DNA from: Sporomusa sp. KB1
GTDB taxonomy: Bacteria > Bacillota > Negativicutes > Sporomusales > Sporomusaceae
Reading direction: 5' to 3'
Assembly: GCF_007830295.1 (NCBI RefSeq)
Contig: NZ_VLKC01000002.1
Span: forward strand, 4,509,157 to 4,573,156
DNA length: 64,000 bases
Below, piece after piece: positions 14,776 to 23,062 of the stretch. Within the stretch, counting starts at the first letter, position 1. Each line of letters starts with the position of its first letter. The notes under the pieces are model-generated. The model was not told the origin of the DNA. It searched no databases and saw only the letters and a program-made list of their open reading frames with translations. The position numbers and the translations under genes were made by a program.

Positions 14776-16290
14776 ATGGAAAATTGGACTACACGTTTTA
14801 CCAAAGCAAAAATGACACGACGCAGTTTTTTAAAATTCATTGGCGGCGCGAGTCTTGGCAGTATGGCTGTCACAATAGTAGCCTGCAGTACGGAAGCGGC
14901 AGAAGGCCGTGTTCCCATCGATCCCGATAATCCATCCATTGTTCGTGATGATCAGAAATGCATCCTCTGTGGCCAATGTTTGGAAGCTTGTGAGAAGGTC
15001 CAATCTGTCTATGGATATTATGATCTTCCCATTAAAAAGAATATTATTTGTGTCAATTGCGGACAGTGCAGCTTGTGGTGCCCTACGGCAGCAATTACCG
15101 AACGGGACGACATTGATAAAGTTGTTGCAGCTCTTGAAAATAAGGATATCCATGTTGTTGTTCAGACCGCTCCAGCTACGCGAGTTGCCTTAGGCGAAGA
15201 ATTTGGATTGGTGCCAGGTAGCATTGTTGAAGGACAACAAGTGGCGGCATTAAGAGAACTGGGATTTTCGGCCGTATTTGACACGAACTATAGCGCAGAT
15301 CTCACTATTATGGAAGAAGGAACGGAACTGGTTAAACGTATCCAAGGCATGAAAGACTTCCCGTTGCCACAGTTTACTTCTTGTAGTCCCGGTTGGGTCA
15401 AATTCTGTGAATATTATTATAGCGATTTGATTCCGCATCTTTCCACAGCTAAGTCGCCGCAGCAAATGCTGGGCGCTCTTGTCAAAACCTACTATGCCAA
15501 AGAAAAAGGGATTGCTCCCGAAAAGATCATTTCTGTTGCTATTATGCCATGTACAGCTAAAAAATTTGAATGTCTACGTCCGGAAATGAATTCTGCTGGC
15601 GTGTTACACGGCAAACCGCAGATTCGCGATGTAGATATTGTATTAACGACGCGGGAGCTGGCTCGTTTAATGAAACGAAAGGGCCTCGATCTTAATGCCC
15701 TAGAGGATGCAGCGTATGACCGTATCATGGGTGAAGGCACTGGCGCAGGCGTTATTTTCGGTACCACAGGTGGTGTTATGGAAGCCGCCGTGCGCAGTGC
15801 CTATTATCTTATTACCCATGAGGACCCACCTGAAACATTGTTAAATCTTGCTCCAGTGCGTGGATTACAGGGCGTAAAGGAAGCTACGGTAACTATTCCG
15901 GGTGTCGGACCGTTTTCTGTAGCTGTTTGCCATGGCCTCAAAAATTCCCGGGTTATTTTAGATGAAATCCAAGCCGGAAAATCGCGCTGGCAGTTCATCG
16001 AATTTATGTCCTGTCCAGGCGGTTGTGCTGGGGGTGGAGGACAACCCCGTACTTCCCTTCAACCATCAGATGAAGTGCGTCAGGCACGTATCGCCAGTCT
16101 CTACCGTCTGGATGGGAAAATCTACAAAAAACGTCTGAGCTATCAAAATCAGAAAGTGCAAGCTCTCTATCAGAACTACTTGGACCATCCCATGAGCGAA
16201 CTGGCTGAAAAACTGCTTCATACGCATTACACCGATCGGAGCAAAGAGTTGTCAGTTAAAAGAAAGTTTATAAAGAGAGATACAACATGA
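14776..16290 (+). CDS. Tat-exported [FeFe]-hydrogenase-like protein
   Basis: 504 residues. A twin-arginine signal (MTRRSFLKF, residues 13-21) ends in a lipobox-like IVAC (C37). Two [4Fe-4S] motifs follow (C62/65/68/72 and C92/95/98/102). The H-cluster domain shows L1 TSCSPGW (201-207), L2 MPCTAKKFE (257-265) and L3 FMSCPGGCAGGGGQP with C413 and C417. A small-subunit-like tail follows. The family interconverts H2 and protons. In the usual L1 (TSCCPGW) the residue before proline binds the cubane; here it is Ser204. It starts 9 nt after the rhodanese and ends the operon. No hydEFG maturases are in view. Confidence 0.85.
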   Translation: MENWTTRFTKAKMTRRSFLKFIGGASLGSMAVTIVACSTEAAEGRVPIDPDNPSIVRDDQKCILCGQCLEACEKVQSVYGYYDLPIKKNIICVNCGQCSLWCPTAAITERDDIDKVVAALENKDIHVVVQTAPATRVALGEEFGLVPGSIVEGQQVAALRELGFSAVFDTNYSADLTIMEEGTELVKRIQGMKDFPLPQFTSCSPGWVKFCEYYYSDLIPHLSTAKSPQQMLGALVKTYYAKEKGIAPEKIISVAIMPCTAKKFECLRPEMNSAGVLHGKPQIRDVDIVLTTRELARLMKRKGLDLNALEDAAYDRIMGEGTGAGVIFGTTGGVMEAAVRSAYYLITHEDPPETLLNLAPVRGLQGVKEATVTIPGVGPFSVAVCHGLKNSRVILDEIQAGKSRWQFIEFMSCPGGCAGGGGQPRTSLQPSDEVRQARIASLYRLDGKIYKKRLSYQNQKVQALYQNYLDHPMSELAEKLLHTHYTDRSKELSVKRKFIKRDTT

Positions 16291-16453
16291 AATGATCATG
16301 TCGAAAAGCTTGATAATTAAGCCTTTTTTCAAAATTCCACTCCAACAGGGAACTAACTACCACAATTAGCAGGTGTCCTTATTTACATGTTTAGGTATTA
16401 CTCTACAAAGGTTACCCATCAAGGATCGGGTAGAAACAAGGTGATTAGTTAAG

Positions 16454-16513
16454 AAGAGCTAACGATTGCGATATAATTCAATATTGCAATCGTTAGCTCT
16501 TTTATTATATAAT
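16454..16513 (+). promoter_or_regulatory. ATTGCAA-N12-TTGCAAT operator/promoter, copy E, fused with a terminator hairpin
   Basis: Positions 16454-16469 and 16486-16501 form a perfect 16-bp stem followed by TTTATT, a good terminator for the operon upstream. The same bases contain the dyad (ATTGCGA-N12-TTGCAAT, 16465-16490), whose right TTGCAA acts as -35 for TATAAT at 16508-16513 (18 bp). One element thus ends one operon and starts the radical-SAM gene. The rest of 16291-16616 holds only a weak hairpin with a T-run (16304-16328). Confidence 0.65.
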
Positions 16514-16615
16514 GGATATATGTATGAAAGACAGGAAAATGTGGACCATCATTTCATCAATGTCATGTTATTGGGGAAATAACGTAAATTTTCAAAAGAA
16601 CGGAGTACATAAGAA

Positions 16616-17536
16616 ATGGATATAAATATTGCTCAAGTTATTCAAAAGGCTGTGGATGGCGGTGAACTCAACGCATCAGAGTTACGCCAGTTGTTTAGTG
16701 TATATTATCTTTCTGAAGAAGCATATATGATTCAACATGCTTCAAGGAGACTCAGTAGCGCTACTTCAAAGGGAAAGGCGGAAGTTCATGGTCAGGTGGG
16801 AATTGATGTTGGACCATGTCTCAAGAACTGCGATTTTTGTTCTTTTGCAATCAAAAATAAGATTTTTCATGAACCCAAGGTACATGCATTGGAGGATATT
16901 ATTGAAAAATGCCTTGAATTTGAGAATGCGGGTGCTAATGCAGTTTATCTCATGGCAACGGCTGCTGTTAACATCCATGAATTCATTAAAATGGGGAAAG
17001 AAGTGAAAGCTTCATTAAAAACAGAAATTCCCCTTGTAGCAAACATTGACGATTTCGATGAAGATGGAGCAAAGGCACTTAAAAAAGCCGGATTTGCCGG
17101 CATTTATCATTGTGTACGCATTGGAGAGGGAACAATTACGGACATTGATCCTAAGGTGCGGATAAAAACAATTCATGCGGCACAAAAAGCAGGTCTGCTA
17201 TTAGGAACAAGCGTAGGTCCGGTAGGACCGGAACATACGCTTGATGAACTAGTGGAAACCACAATATTAACCAGAAGCCTGAAACCGATAAATAACGCCT
17301 CATGCCGTCGTATCAACATCCCCGGTTTACCGCTCACCGCCCATGGATCGATGAATTACGGACAAATGGCGCATGTTCTTGCGGTAATCCGGTTAGCCAG
17401 CGGCTATAACATCATTGGTCACGGTACACATGAACCGAATGGCATAGGGGCTATGGCCGGAGCTAACCTTTTTTGGGCTGAGCAAGGTGCAAATCAAGAG
17501 ATACCAGTGAACAAACAGTTAGAGGATGGACCGTGA
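16616..17536 (+). CDS. BioB-like radical SAM protein, 3' end frameshifted
   Basis: A paralogue of the gene at 6874, collinear with it throughout, with Cys68, Cys72 and Cys75 at identical positions (CLKNCDFC). The frame ends at 17536 after 306 residues. In the -1 frame the missing tail continues from about 17525 to a stop at 17610 (KEAGWDILQGPSVMFGC, matching HETGWKIVDGPSVLFSPR of the paralogue). I see no slippery site, so a recent mutation or a sequencing error is more likely than programmed frameshifting. The catalytic core is intact. It has its own operator/promoter E. Confidence 0.75.
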   Translation: MDINIAQVIQKAVDGGELNASELRQLFSVYYLSEEAYMIQHASRRLSSATSKGKAEVHGQVGIDVGPCLKNCDFCSFAIKNKIFHEPKVHALEDIIEKCLEFENAGANAVYLMATAAVNIHEFIKMGKEVKASLKTEIPLVANIDDFDEDGAKALKKAGFAGIYHCVRIGEGTITDIDPKVRIKTIHAAQKAGLLLGTSVGPVGPEHTLDELVETTILTRSLKPINNASCRRINIPGLPLTAHGSMNYGQMAHVLAVIRLASGYNIIGHGTHEPNGIGAMAGANLFWAEQGANQEIPVNKQLEDGP

Positions 17537-17832
17537 AACGAACGCAAACAGTGTTCAAAGAAGCTGGCTGGGATATATTGCAAGGTCCTTCGGTAATGTT
17601 TGGTTGTTAATATTCTAATGAATGACGAAGAGGTTGTCAAAGACAGGGGGATGGTGGTAGTGTCTTGAATCAAACAGCCGTAGACCGAAATATATTTATC
17701 AAAGAATTAAAAAAAGAGGTTTATCTATACGGCGGACATCTAGAGTGAGTGGTGTAAGTAAAGGGATTATTGAAAGAATAAAGACATTACCACTGTCCGT
17801 GTATCCCTTCATAAAAATTTTGGCATTTAGGG

Positions 17833-17861
17833 TTGACATCTCTCTCTAAATTGGGTACAAT
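17833..17861 (+). promoter_or_regulatory. Sigma-A promoter of the tRNA-Pro gene
   Basis: A consensus TTGACA (17833-17838) and TACAAT (17856-17861) with 17-bp spacing. The stretch 17611-17832 before it holds only a 27-codon frame (TTG at about 17665, NQTAVDRNIFIKELKKEVYL) that I do not recognise. Confidence 0.85.
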
Positions 17862-17919
17862 GAATTTTGTCAGTCAGATACTAGACGCAGCAGTTGCCAA
17901 TGGCTGGAGACAAGAATAT

Positions 17920-17996
17920 CGGGGCGTAGCGCAGTTTGGTAGCGCATTAGTCTGGGGGACTAAGGGTCGCAGGTTCAAATCCTGTCGCTCCGACCA
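17920..17996 (+). tRNA. tRNA-Pro (anticodon GGG)
   Basis: The acceptor stem CGGGGCG pairs with CGCTCCG, and the T-loop is GGTTCAAAT. The anticodon stem TTAGT/ACTAA encloses the loop CTGGGGG, giving anticodon GGG for proline codon CCC. The CCA end is encoded (17994-17996). A strong promoter precedes it and a terminator follows. Confidence 0.95.
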
Positions 17997-18006
17997 AAAA
18001 AGTTTT

Positions 18007-18034
18007 GGGATTCCATCTTGGAATCCCTTCTTTA
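18007..18034 (+). terminator. Terminator after tRNA-Pro
   Basis: A perfect 8-bp stem (GGGATTCC/GGAATCCC, loop ATCTT) followed by TTCTTT. Confidence 0.85.
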
Positions 18035-18071
18035 TAACATGATAGTAAAATCCTTGGCTTCTATGCCGTTA

Positions 18072-18110
18072 TCCTACTCTTTTGACCGAGGGTAGGAGTT
18101 TTTGGTTTTT
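18072..18110 (+). terminator. Terminator-like hairpin before queC
   Basis: TCCTACTC pairs with GAGGGTAGGA (two-base bulge) and is followed by a T-rich run. It could be a second terminator of the tRNA transcript or an expression platform for queC. I cannot find a preQ1 aptamer in front of it. Confidence 0.5.
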
Positions 18111-18187
18111 TACTGTCACTTTTGACCATTCTTAGTATTTGAGCAGAAGAAAGTAACCCAACTAAGCATACCAGGGGGTAAAAATTA

Positions 18188-18847
18188 ATGTCAAAAGCAG
18201 CGCTAGTAGTCTTCAGTGGTGGACAAGACAGCACTACATGTCTGTTCTGGGCAATGCAACACTTTGATAAAGTGGAAGCGATTACGTTTAACTATAACCA
18301 AAGACATAAACAGGAGATAGAGTGTGCTACTACTATTGCCAATGAATTTAAGATACCTCATATGGTTTTAGACATGAGCTTGCTGAATCAGTTGGCTCCT
18401 AATGCGCTAACCAGAAGTGATATCGAAATAAAAGCCGGTGAAAACGGACAACTACCTACAACATTTGTAGATGGTCGTAATTTACTCTTCCTGTCATTTG
18501 CAGCAGTAGCCGCCAAACAAAAGCAGATTCGTCATATTGTTACAGGGGTTTGTGAGACTGATTTTAGTGGTTATCCCGACTGCCGTGACGTTTTTGTCAA
18601 ATCAATGAATGTTACTTTAAATCTGGCAATGGACTACCCGTTTGTCATTCATACTCCCTTGATGTGGATAGATAAGGCCGATACCTGGGCGTTAGCCGAT
18701 AGCTTAGGTAAATTGGAGTACATTCGTCAGAATACACTTACCTGTTATAATGGCATCATGGGAGACGGGTGTGGCGAATGTCCCGCATGTAAACTACGGA
18801 ATGCTGGTTTGAAAAAATATCTTGAAACAAAGGCAGGCAAACAATAA
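18188..18847 (+). CDS. queC: 7-cyano-7-deazaguanine synthase
   Basis: QueC makes preQ0 from 7-carboxy-7-deazaguanine, ammonia and ATP in queuosine synthesis. The PP-loop SGGQDS (residues 9-14) is the adenylation site. The C-terminal zinc motif [10 protein letters not shown] is intact, with an upstream cysteine (TCYNG). At 219 residues it has the usual length. A GGGGG-type Shine-Dalgarno precedes the ATG. It is followed after 46 nt by queE, a typical pair; queD and queF are not in the window. Confidence 0.96.
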   Translation: MSKAALVVFSGGQDSTTCLFWAMQHFDKVEAITFNYNQRHKQEIECATTIANEFKIPHMVLDMSLLNQLAPNALTRSDIEIKAGENGQLPTTFVDGRNLLFLSFAAVAAKQKQIRHIVTGVCETDFSGYPDCRDVFVKSMNVTLNLAMDYPFVIHTPLMWIDKADTWALADSLGKLEYIRQNTLTCYNGIMGDGCGECPACKLRNAGLKKYLETKAGKQ

Positions 18848-18893
18848 TTGGGAAAATTTATTAAACTAACGAAGGTTGATCGTAAGGTGTGCA

Positions 18894-19490
18894 ATGGTTG
18901 ACATCCTTTATCCGATAATCGAAATATTTAGTAGTATTCAAGGTGAAGGCTTTCATATGGGTAAGGGAGCAACCTTTATTAGGGTCGCGGGATGTAATCT
19001 AAGATGCTCATGGTGTGACACCGGGTATTCCTTTGATTTGTCAAAATCAAAGTGGATGAGTGTTGATGCTATAGTAGCTGCTGAGCATTTTTCTCATCAG
19101 CTTGTTGTCATTACCGGAGGAGAACCGACATTATACAATCTTGAACCATTAGTACGGGCATTACATAAATTAGGTAAGTATGTCACTATAGAAACCAATG
19201 GCACAAATCCAATACCGGTTGAGTGGGGGATCGATTGGATTACTGCATCCCCAAAACCAGCTAACGGATTTGCTTTGTCTTGTCGGGCGGATGAATTGAA
19301 ATATGTAGTGGATGACGAATTTAGCATTGATGTTATCAGCAAGCATGATGTACCAGAAGGAAGGATCTTTCTTCAAATAGAAAGTGGCCGGCAAGAGTCA
19401 CTCCAAAAAGCATATGATTTAATTAACCGCTATCCGGAACTACAGTTACGACTAGGGATACAGATGCATAAAGTTCTTAATTTTAGGTGA
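18894..19490 (+). CDS. queE: 7-carboxy-7-deazaguanine synthase (radical SAM)
   Basis: A small radical-SAM enzyme (198 residues) that contracts carboxytetrahydropterin to 7-carboxy-7-deazaguanine. The motif CNLRCSWC (CX3CX2C) follows the family's SSIQGEGFHMGKGATFIRVAG. TGGEPTLY is the SAM-binding GGE motif. The ATG at 18894 is chosen because AAGGTG lies 6 nt upstream; an in-frame TTG at 18876 has no better site. It is co-transcribed with queC, and a terminator follows. Confidence 0.94.
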   Translation: MVDILYPIIEIFSSIQGEGFHMGKGATFIRVAGCNLRCSWCDTGYSFDLSKSKWMSVDAIVAAEHFSHQLVVITGGEPTLYNLEPLVRALHKLGKYVTIETNGTNPIPVEWGIDWITASPKPANGFALSCRADELKYVVDDEFSIDVISKHDVPEGRIFLQIESGRQESLQKAYDLINRYPELQLRLGIQMHKVLNFR

Positions 19491-19528
19491 GAGTTTATTA
19501 TTTTGTATAGTAAGGCCCTATGCAGACC

Positions 19529-19562
19529 AAACGCTCACCTATTTTTTAGGTAAGCGTTTTCT
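19529..19562 (+). terminator. Terminator after queE
   Basis: An imperfect stem AAACGCT-ACCTA/TAGGT-AGCGTTT with a T6 loop and a T-rich tail closes the queC-queE unit. Confidence 0.75.
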
Positions 19563-19592
19563 TAGATAACATGAAGGAAAGGATGGGCAAAT

Positions 19593-20330
19593 ATGGAAAA
19601 CATAACAAATCGGCTTATTGTTGCACTCGATGTTCCTACAACAGAACAGGCCATTAGTGTGGTAGATTCATTGGGAGAACTTGTGCAATATTACAAGGTT
19701 GGGATGGAAGCATTTTATGGAATGGGGCATGCTGTATTGGCACAAATCGCCGGTCGCGGCAAGAAAACCTTTCTCGATCTCAAGCTGCACGACATTCCCA
19801 CAACGGTAGCCAGAACAGTAACAACCCTTTGCCAGTTTTCACCGGCATTTCTTACCTTACATGCAGCAGGCGGATCAAAGATGATTAAAGCAGCGATTGG
19901 GGCAGCCGATGAATGGGCCGGTAAAACCAATCGACCGCGTCCCAAACTGCTGGCTATCACAGTTTTGACAAGTATTGGCGAGCGTGATTGGGTTGAAATT
20001 GGCTACCAGAGTCCCATACGTGAGTCAGTACTGCGGATGTCAGTCATGTGCAAGGAAGAAGGACTTGACGGTGTTGTTGCCTCTCCCCGGGAGGCTGGCG
20101 CCATTCGCGCCTTGTGCGGGCCGGACTTCTTGATTGTTACACCAGGCATACGTCTTCTTCCTGATGAACAGGGGGATCAAATGAGGACTGCCACACCGGC
20201 CCAGGCGCTGAAGGTGGGCGCAAACTATTTAGTTGTCGGTCGACCGATCTTATCAGCAGATAATCCTCGTGAAGTAGCCGCAAGTATCATAAATGATATG
20301 AAGCCCGCCGAGCAGGAGGCTACTATTTAG
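19593..20330 (+). CDS. pyrF: Orotidine 5'-phosphate decarboxylase
   Basis: The last step of UMP synthesis. The family signature FLDLKLHDIPTT carries the Asp-Lys-Asp catalytic set, and the phosphate-binding end (VTPGIRL, YLVVGRPI) is intact. At 245 residues it is the short bacterial type. It starts with ATG after AAGGAAAGG. It is followed by pyrC after 25 nt, a partial pyrimidine operon. Confidence 0.96.
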   Translation: MENITNRLIVALDVPTTEQAISVVDSLGELVQYYKVGMEAFYGMGHAVLAQIAGRGKKTFLDLKLHDIPTTVARTVTTLCQFSPAFLTLHAAGGSKMIKAAIGAADEWAGKTNRPRPKLLAITVLTSIGERDWVEIGYQSPIRESVLRMSVMCKEEGLDGVVASPREAGAIRALCGPDFLIVTPGIRLLPDEQGDQMRTATPAQALKVGANYLVVGRPILSADNPREVAASIINDMKPAEQEATI

Positions 20331-20355
20331 GTAAAGCACGGAAGGTGGTGTCATT

Positions 20356-21636
20356 ATGGAAGGAGAAAAAATCATACAATTGGCAGAGCCGATACTCCTG
20401 AAAAATGGCCGGGTTATTGATCCAGCCCAAGGCATTGATGGTCCTGCAGATGTTCTAATTTCTGAGGGTCAAATAGCTGCTCTTGCTCCAAAATTGTCTT
20501 GCGAGGGAGCTATCAGGATTGATTGCACCGGCAAGTGGGTGGTACCGGGATTGATTGATGTTCATTGCCACTTACGCGAACCAGGTTTTGAACACAAAGA
20601 GACAATTGAAACTGGCAGCAAAGCCGCCGCTCACGGTGGATTCACAACAATCGTAGCCATGGCTAACCTCAATCCTGTTCCGGATAAGCTCAGTGTGTAT
20701 AACAAAATCCAGCAACTAATTGCCGAAAAAGCCCTCGTGCATGTTATTCAGGCTGCCAGCGTCACCAAGGATTTAAAAGGACGTGACCTGTGTGATATGG
20801 CTACGCTGGCGGCTGCAGGGGTTCGGATATTTTCTGATGATGGGCTGTATATTGATCGTGCTTCGGTATTGTATCAAGCGTTACAGTTAGCCAGGAAGTT
20901 AAAGGTCGTACTTTCGCTGCATGAGGAAGATGCAACCTTAAAATCGTATTGGCCGACTGCCTATGAACCGGTTAATGAGATTGCCGCCATAGCGCGCGAT
21001 CTCGAAATCTTGCGTGTTACTGGCGGGCAGGTACATTTTCAGCATTTGAGTACAGCAAATAGTATTGAGTTGATTCGCCGGGCAAAAAAAGAGGGGCTTA
21101 ATGTAACAGCAGAAGTTTGTCCGCATCATTTAACTCTTTCATTAGCCGATGTTATCCATCAAGGCACAAATGCCAAAATGGCTCCGCCTGTACGCACCCA
21201 CGAGGATATTGCTGAACTAATTCACGGCTTGGACGATGGAACGGTGGATATGATTGCCACCGATCACGCACCACATGCCCTAGATGACAAGAATGTGACC
21301 TTTGACTTGGCGGCCAATGGCATTGTTGGCTTTGAAACAGCGCTGCCTACTTTACTCACTAAACTTGTGCATGAGCAAGGCAAATCACCTGCCTGGCTGA
21401 TTAAACGCATGAGCAGCAATCCGGCACAAATCTTTGGTCTTCCCGGGGGAACGCTGGCAGCAGGAGCAGCAGCAGATGTCTGTGTTATTGATCCGATTCG
21501 GGAATGGACAATAGATAAAAATGCTTTTTTTTCAAAGAGTCGTAATACACCCTACCACGGAGCCAGCGTAAAAGGCAGTGTTTGGCTTACTTTAGTTAAC
21601 GGAAAGGTAATCTTTGATGGTAGAGCAAGCCGTTAA
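20356..21636 (+). CDS. pyrC: Dihydroorotase
   Basis: It closes carbamoyl-aspartate to dihydroorotate. The metal-binding HCH (DVHCHLREPG) lies near residues 64-66, further histidines are in LHEEDATL and CPHHLTLS, and the catalytic Asp lies in ATDHAPHA. At 426 residues it is the class I (pyrC of Gram-positives) type. Shine-Dalgarno GGAAGGTGG. Paired with pyrF; pyrR, which could control pyrimidine genes, is far away at 60.7 kb. Confidence 0.95.
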   Translation: MEGEKIIQLAEPILLKNGRVIDPAQGIDGPADVLISEGQIAALAPKLSCEGAIRIDCTGKWVVPGLIDVHCHLREPGFEHKETIETGSKAAAHGGFTTIVAMANLNPVPDKLSVYNKIQQLIAEKALVHVIQAASVTKDLKGRDLCDMATLAAAGVRIFSDDGLYIDRASVLYQALQLARKLKVVLSLHEEDATLKSYWPTAYEPVNEIAAIARDLEILRVTGGQVHFQHLSTANSIELIRRAKKEGLNVTAEVCPHHLTLSLADVIHQGTNAKMAPPVRTHEDIAELIHGLDDGTVDMIATDHAPHALDDKNVTFDLAANGIVGFETALPTLLTKLVHEQGKSPAWLIKRMSSNPAQIFGLPGGTLAAGAAADVCVIDPIREWTIDKNAFFSKSRNTPYHGASVKGSVWLTLVNGKVIFDGRASR

Positions 21637-21688
21637 AGATTACCTTTTGTTAAATAAAATTATTATGATGAAATAAGGAGGAGAAAAA

Positions 21689-22996
21689 GTGGAATTGCAA
21701 AGCAAGCAAAATCTGTTTTCGGGTGAGGATGAAGCCACCTGGAAACGCCGCTGGAAAGTGATGTATGCCTCGATAGCCGGGTATGCCATGGATGGATTGG
21801 ATATGCTGATTCTTTCCTTCGTTATGACCGCCATTATAAAGGAATTCGGCTTGTCTTTCGTTGATGCTGGCTTAATTGCGACCTATACTTTAATAGGGGC
21901 AGTCATGGGTGGTTATATTTTTGGCATTATGGCCGACTACATAGGCCGGGTAAAAGTATTCGCACTTACCATTATTCTTTTTTCAATTTTTACGGGACTG
22001 TGCGCAATAGCAAGTTCCCTAACTGAACTGAATATCTACCGTTTTCTATCTGGTTTGGGTCTGGGAGGCGAATTTGGCATCGGAATGACACTTGTCGCTG
22101 AAACCTGGCCTGCTGCCAAACGGGCGCGTGCGACTGCTGGTGTAGCTATTGGCTGGCAGCTAGGTGCAGTATTGGCTGCCGTTCTCGCAGCTATGGTAGT
22201 TCCACATTTCGGCTGGAGAGGTCTTTTTGCCATTGGCGTGTTACCTGCCTTATTTGCTGCTTGGGCACGGCGGGGTCTGCCTGAACCTGATATTTGGGTT
22301 AACCGCAAGATAATGAAAGACACGGTCGCAAAAAAATTAGCTAACAAAGAAGCACTTTCTGATACTGAAAAAGAATTTTGGAATAAGGCTAACAAGTTCC
22401 CGCTGACTCATCTCTTTGCCAGCAAAAGAAAATTCATAACTACTTTTGCGCTTACAGTAATGACCAGTGTCCAAAACTTCGGTTATTATGGCATCATGAT
22501 TTGGCTGCCAACTATCTTGATGCAAAAACATAACCTTTCACTCAATAAAACCACAACATGGATGATTGTTACGGTAATCGGAATGGTTATCGGTATTTAC
22601 CTTTTCGGACAATTCGCTGACCGAGTGGGTAGAAGACCGGCCTATATTACCTTCTATATTTGCTCAGCGGCGGCTGTTTGGATATACTCCATTTTGAATG
22701 ATCCAATTTTTCTCCTCATCGGCGGCGCTCTCCTCGGCTTCTTTTGCAATGGAATGATGGCCGGTTATGGTGCACTATTATCTGAGCATTACACTACCGA
22801 CGCCCGCTCTACAGCGCAAAACTTTATCTTTAATTCAGGCCGGGCTGTCGGCGGTTTTGCCCCGGTTATTATCGGTATGCTGGCAGCCAAGTATACTCTC
22901 AACGGCGCCCTGGTAATCCTTGCCTTTATGTATGTGGCAGCCGCAGTGAATGTATTTTTCCTGGTGCCGGAAACAAAGGATGTTACGTTAGATTAG
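21689..22996 (+). CDS. MFS transporter (AAHS/niacin permease-like)
   Basis: A 435-residue, 12-helix major facilitator. The helix 2-3 loop signature is ADYIGRVKVFALT and the helix 8-9 copy is ADRVGRRPAYIT. RFLSGLGLGGEFGIG and a cytosolic loop of about 60 residues between helices 6 and 7 fit the acid:proton symporter/NiaP-like group. The substrate cannot be read; aromatic acids, sialic acid or niacin are known in relatives. GTG start with AAGGAGG upstream; monocistronic and followed by a strong terminator. Confidence 0.82.
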   Translation: MELQSKQNLFSGEDEATWKRRWKVMYASIAGYAMDGLDMLILSFVMTAIIKEFGLSFVDAGLIATYTLIGAVMGGYIFGIMADYIGRVKVFALTIILFSIFTGLCAIASSLTELNIYRFLSGLGLGGEFGIGMTLVAETWPAAKRARATAGVAIGWQLGAVLAAVLAAMVVPHFGWRGLFAIGVLPALFAAWARRGLPEPDIWVNRKIMKDTVAKKLANKEALSDTEKEFWNKANKFPLTHLFASKRKFITTFALTVMTSVQNFGYYGIMIWLPTILMQKHNLSLNKTTTWMIVTVIGMVIGIYLFGQFADRVGRRPAYITFYICSAAAVWIYSILNDPIFLLIGGALLGFFCNGMMAGYGALLSEHYTTDARSTAQNFIFNSGRAVGGFAPVIIGMLAAKYTLNGALVILAFMYVAAAVNVFFLVPETKDVTLD

Positions 22997-23013
22997 AAAA
23001 ATTGTCTCAGCAG

Positions 23014-23054
23014 AAGAGGTCCTGCCTTGCCAGTCAAGGCAGGACCTCTTTTTT
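23014..23054 (+). terminator. Terminator after the MFS gene
   Basis: A perfect 16-bp stem (AAGAGGTCCTGCCTTG and its complement, 5-nt loop) followed by a T-run. Confidence 0.92.
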
Positions 23055-23062
23055 ACTTTAGT

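Noticed and set aside
5539-16513. ATTGCAA-N12-TTGCAAT as a BirA, Rex or FNR/CRP site
   Set aside because: BirA sites need TTGTnAACC/GGTTnACAA, Rex TTGTGA-N4-TCACAA, and FNR/CRP shorter spacers. None matches the arms or the 12-bp spacer.
17500-17540. Programmed -1 frameshift in the second radical-SAM gene
   Set aside because: No slippery heptamer or downstream pseudoknot is visible; mutation or sequencing error is simpler.
18072-18110. preQ1 riboswitch before queC
   Set aside because: No preQ1-I core (AGAGGTTCTAGC-like) or A-rich tail could be found; only a terminator-like hairpin is visible.
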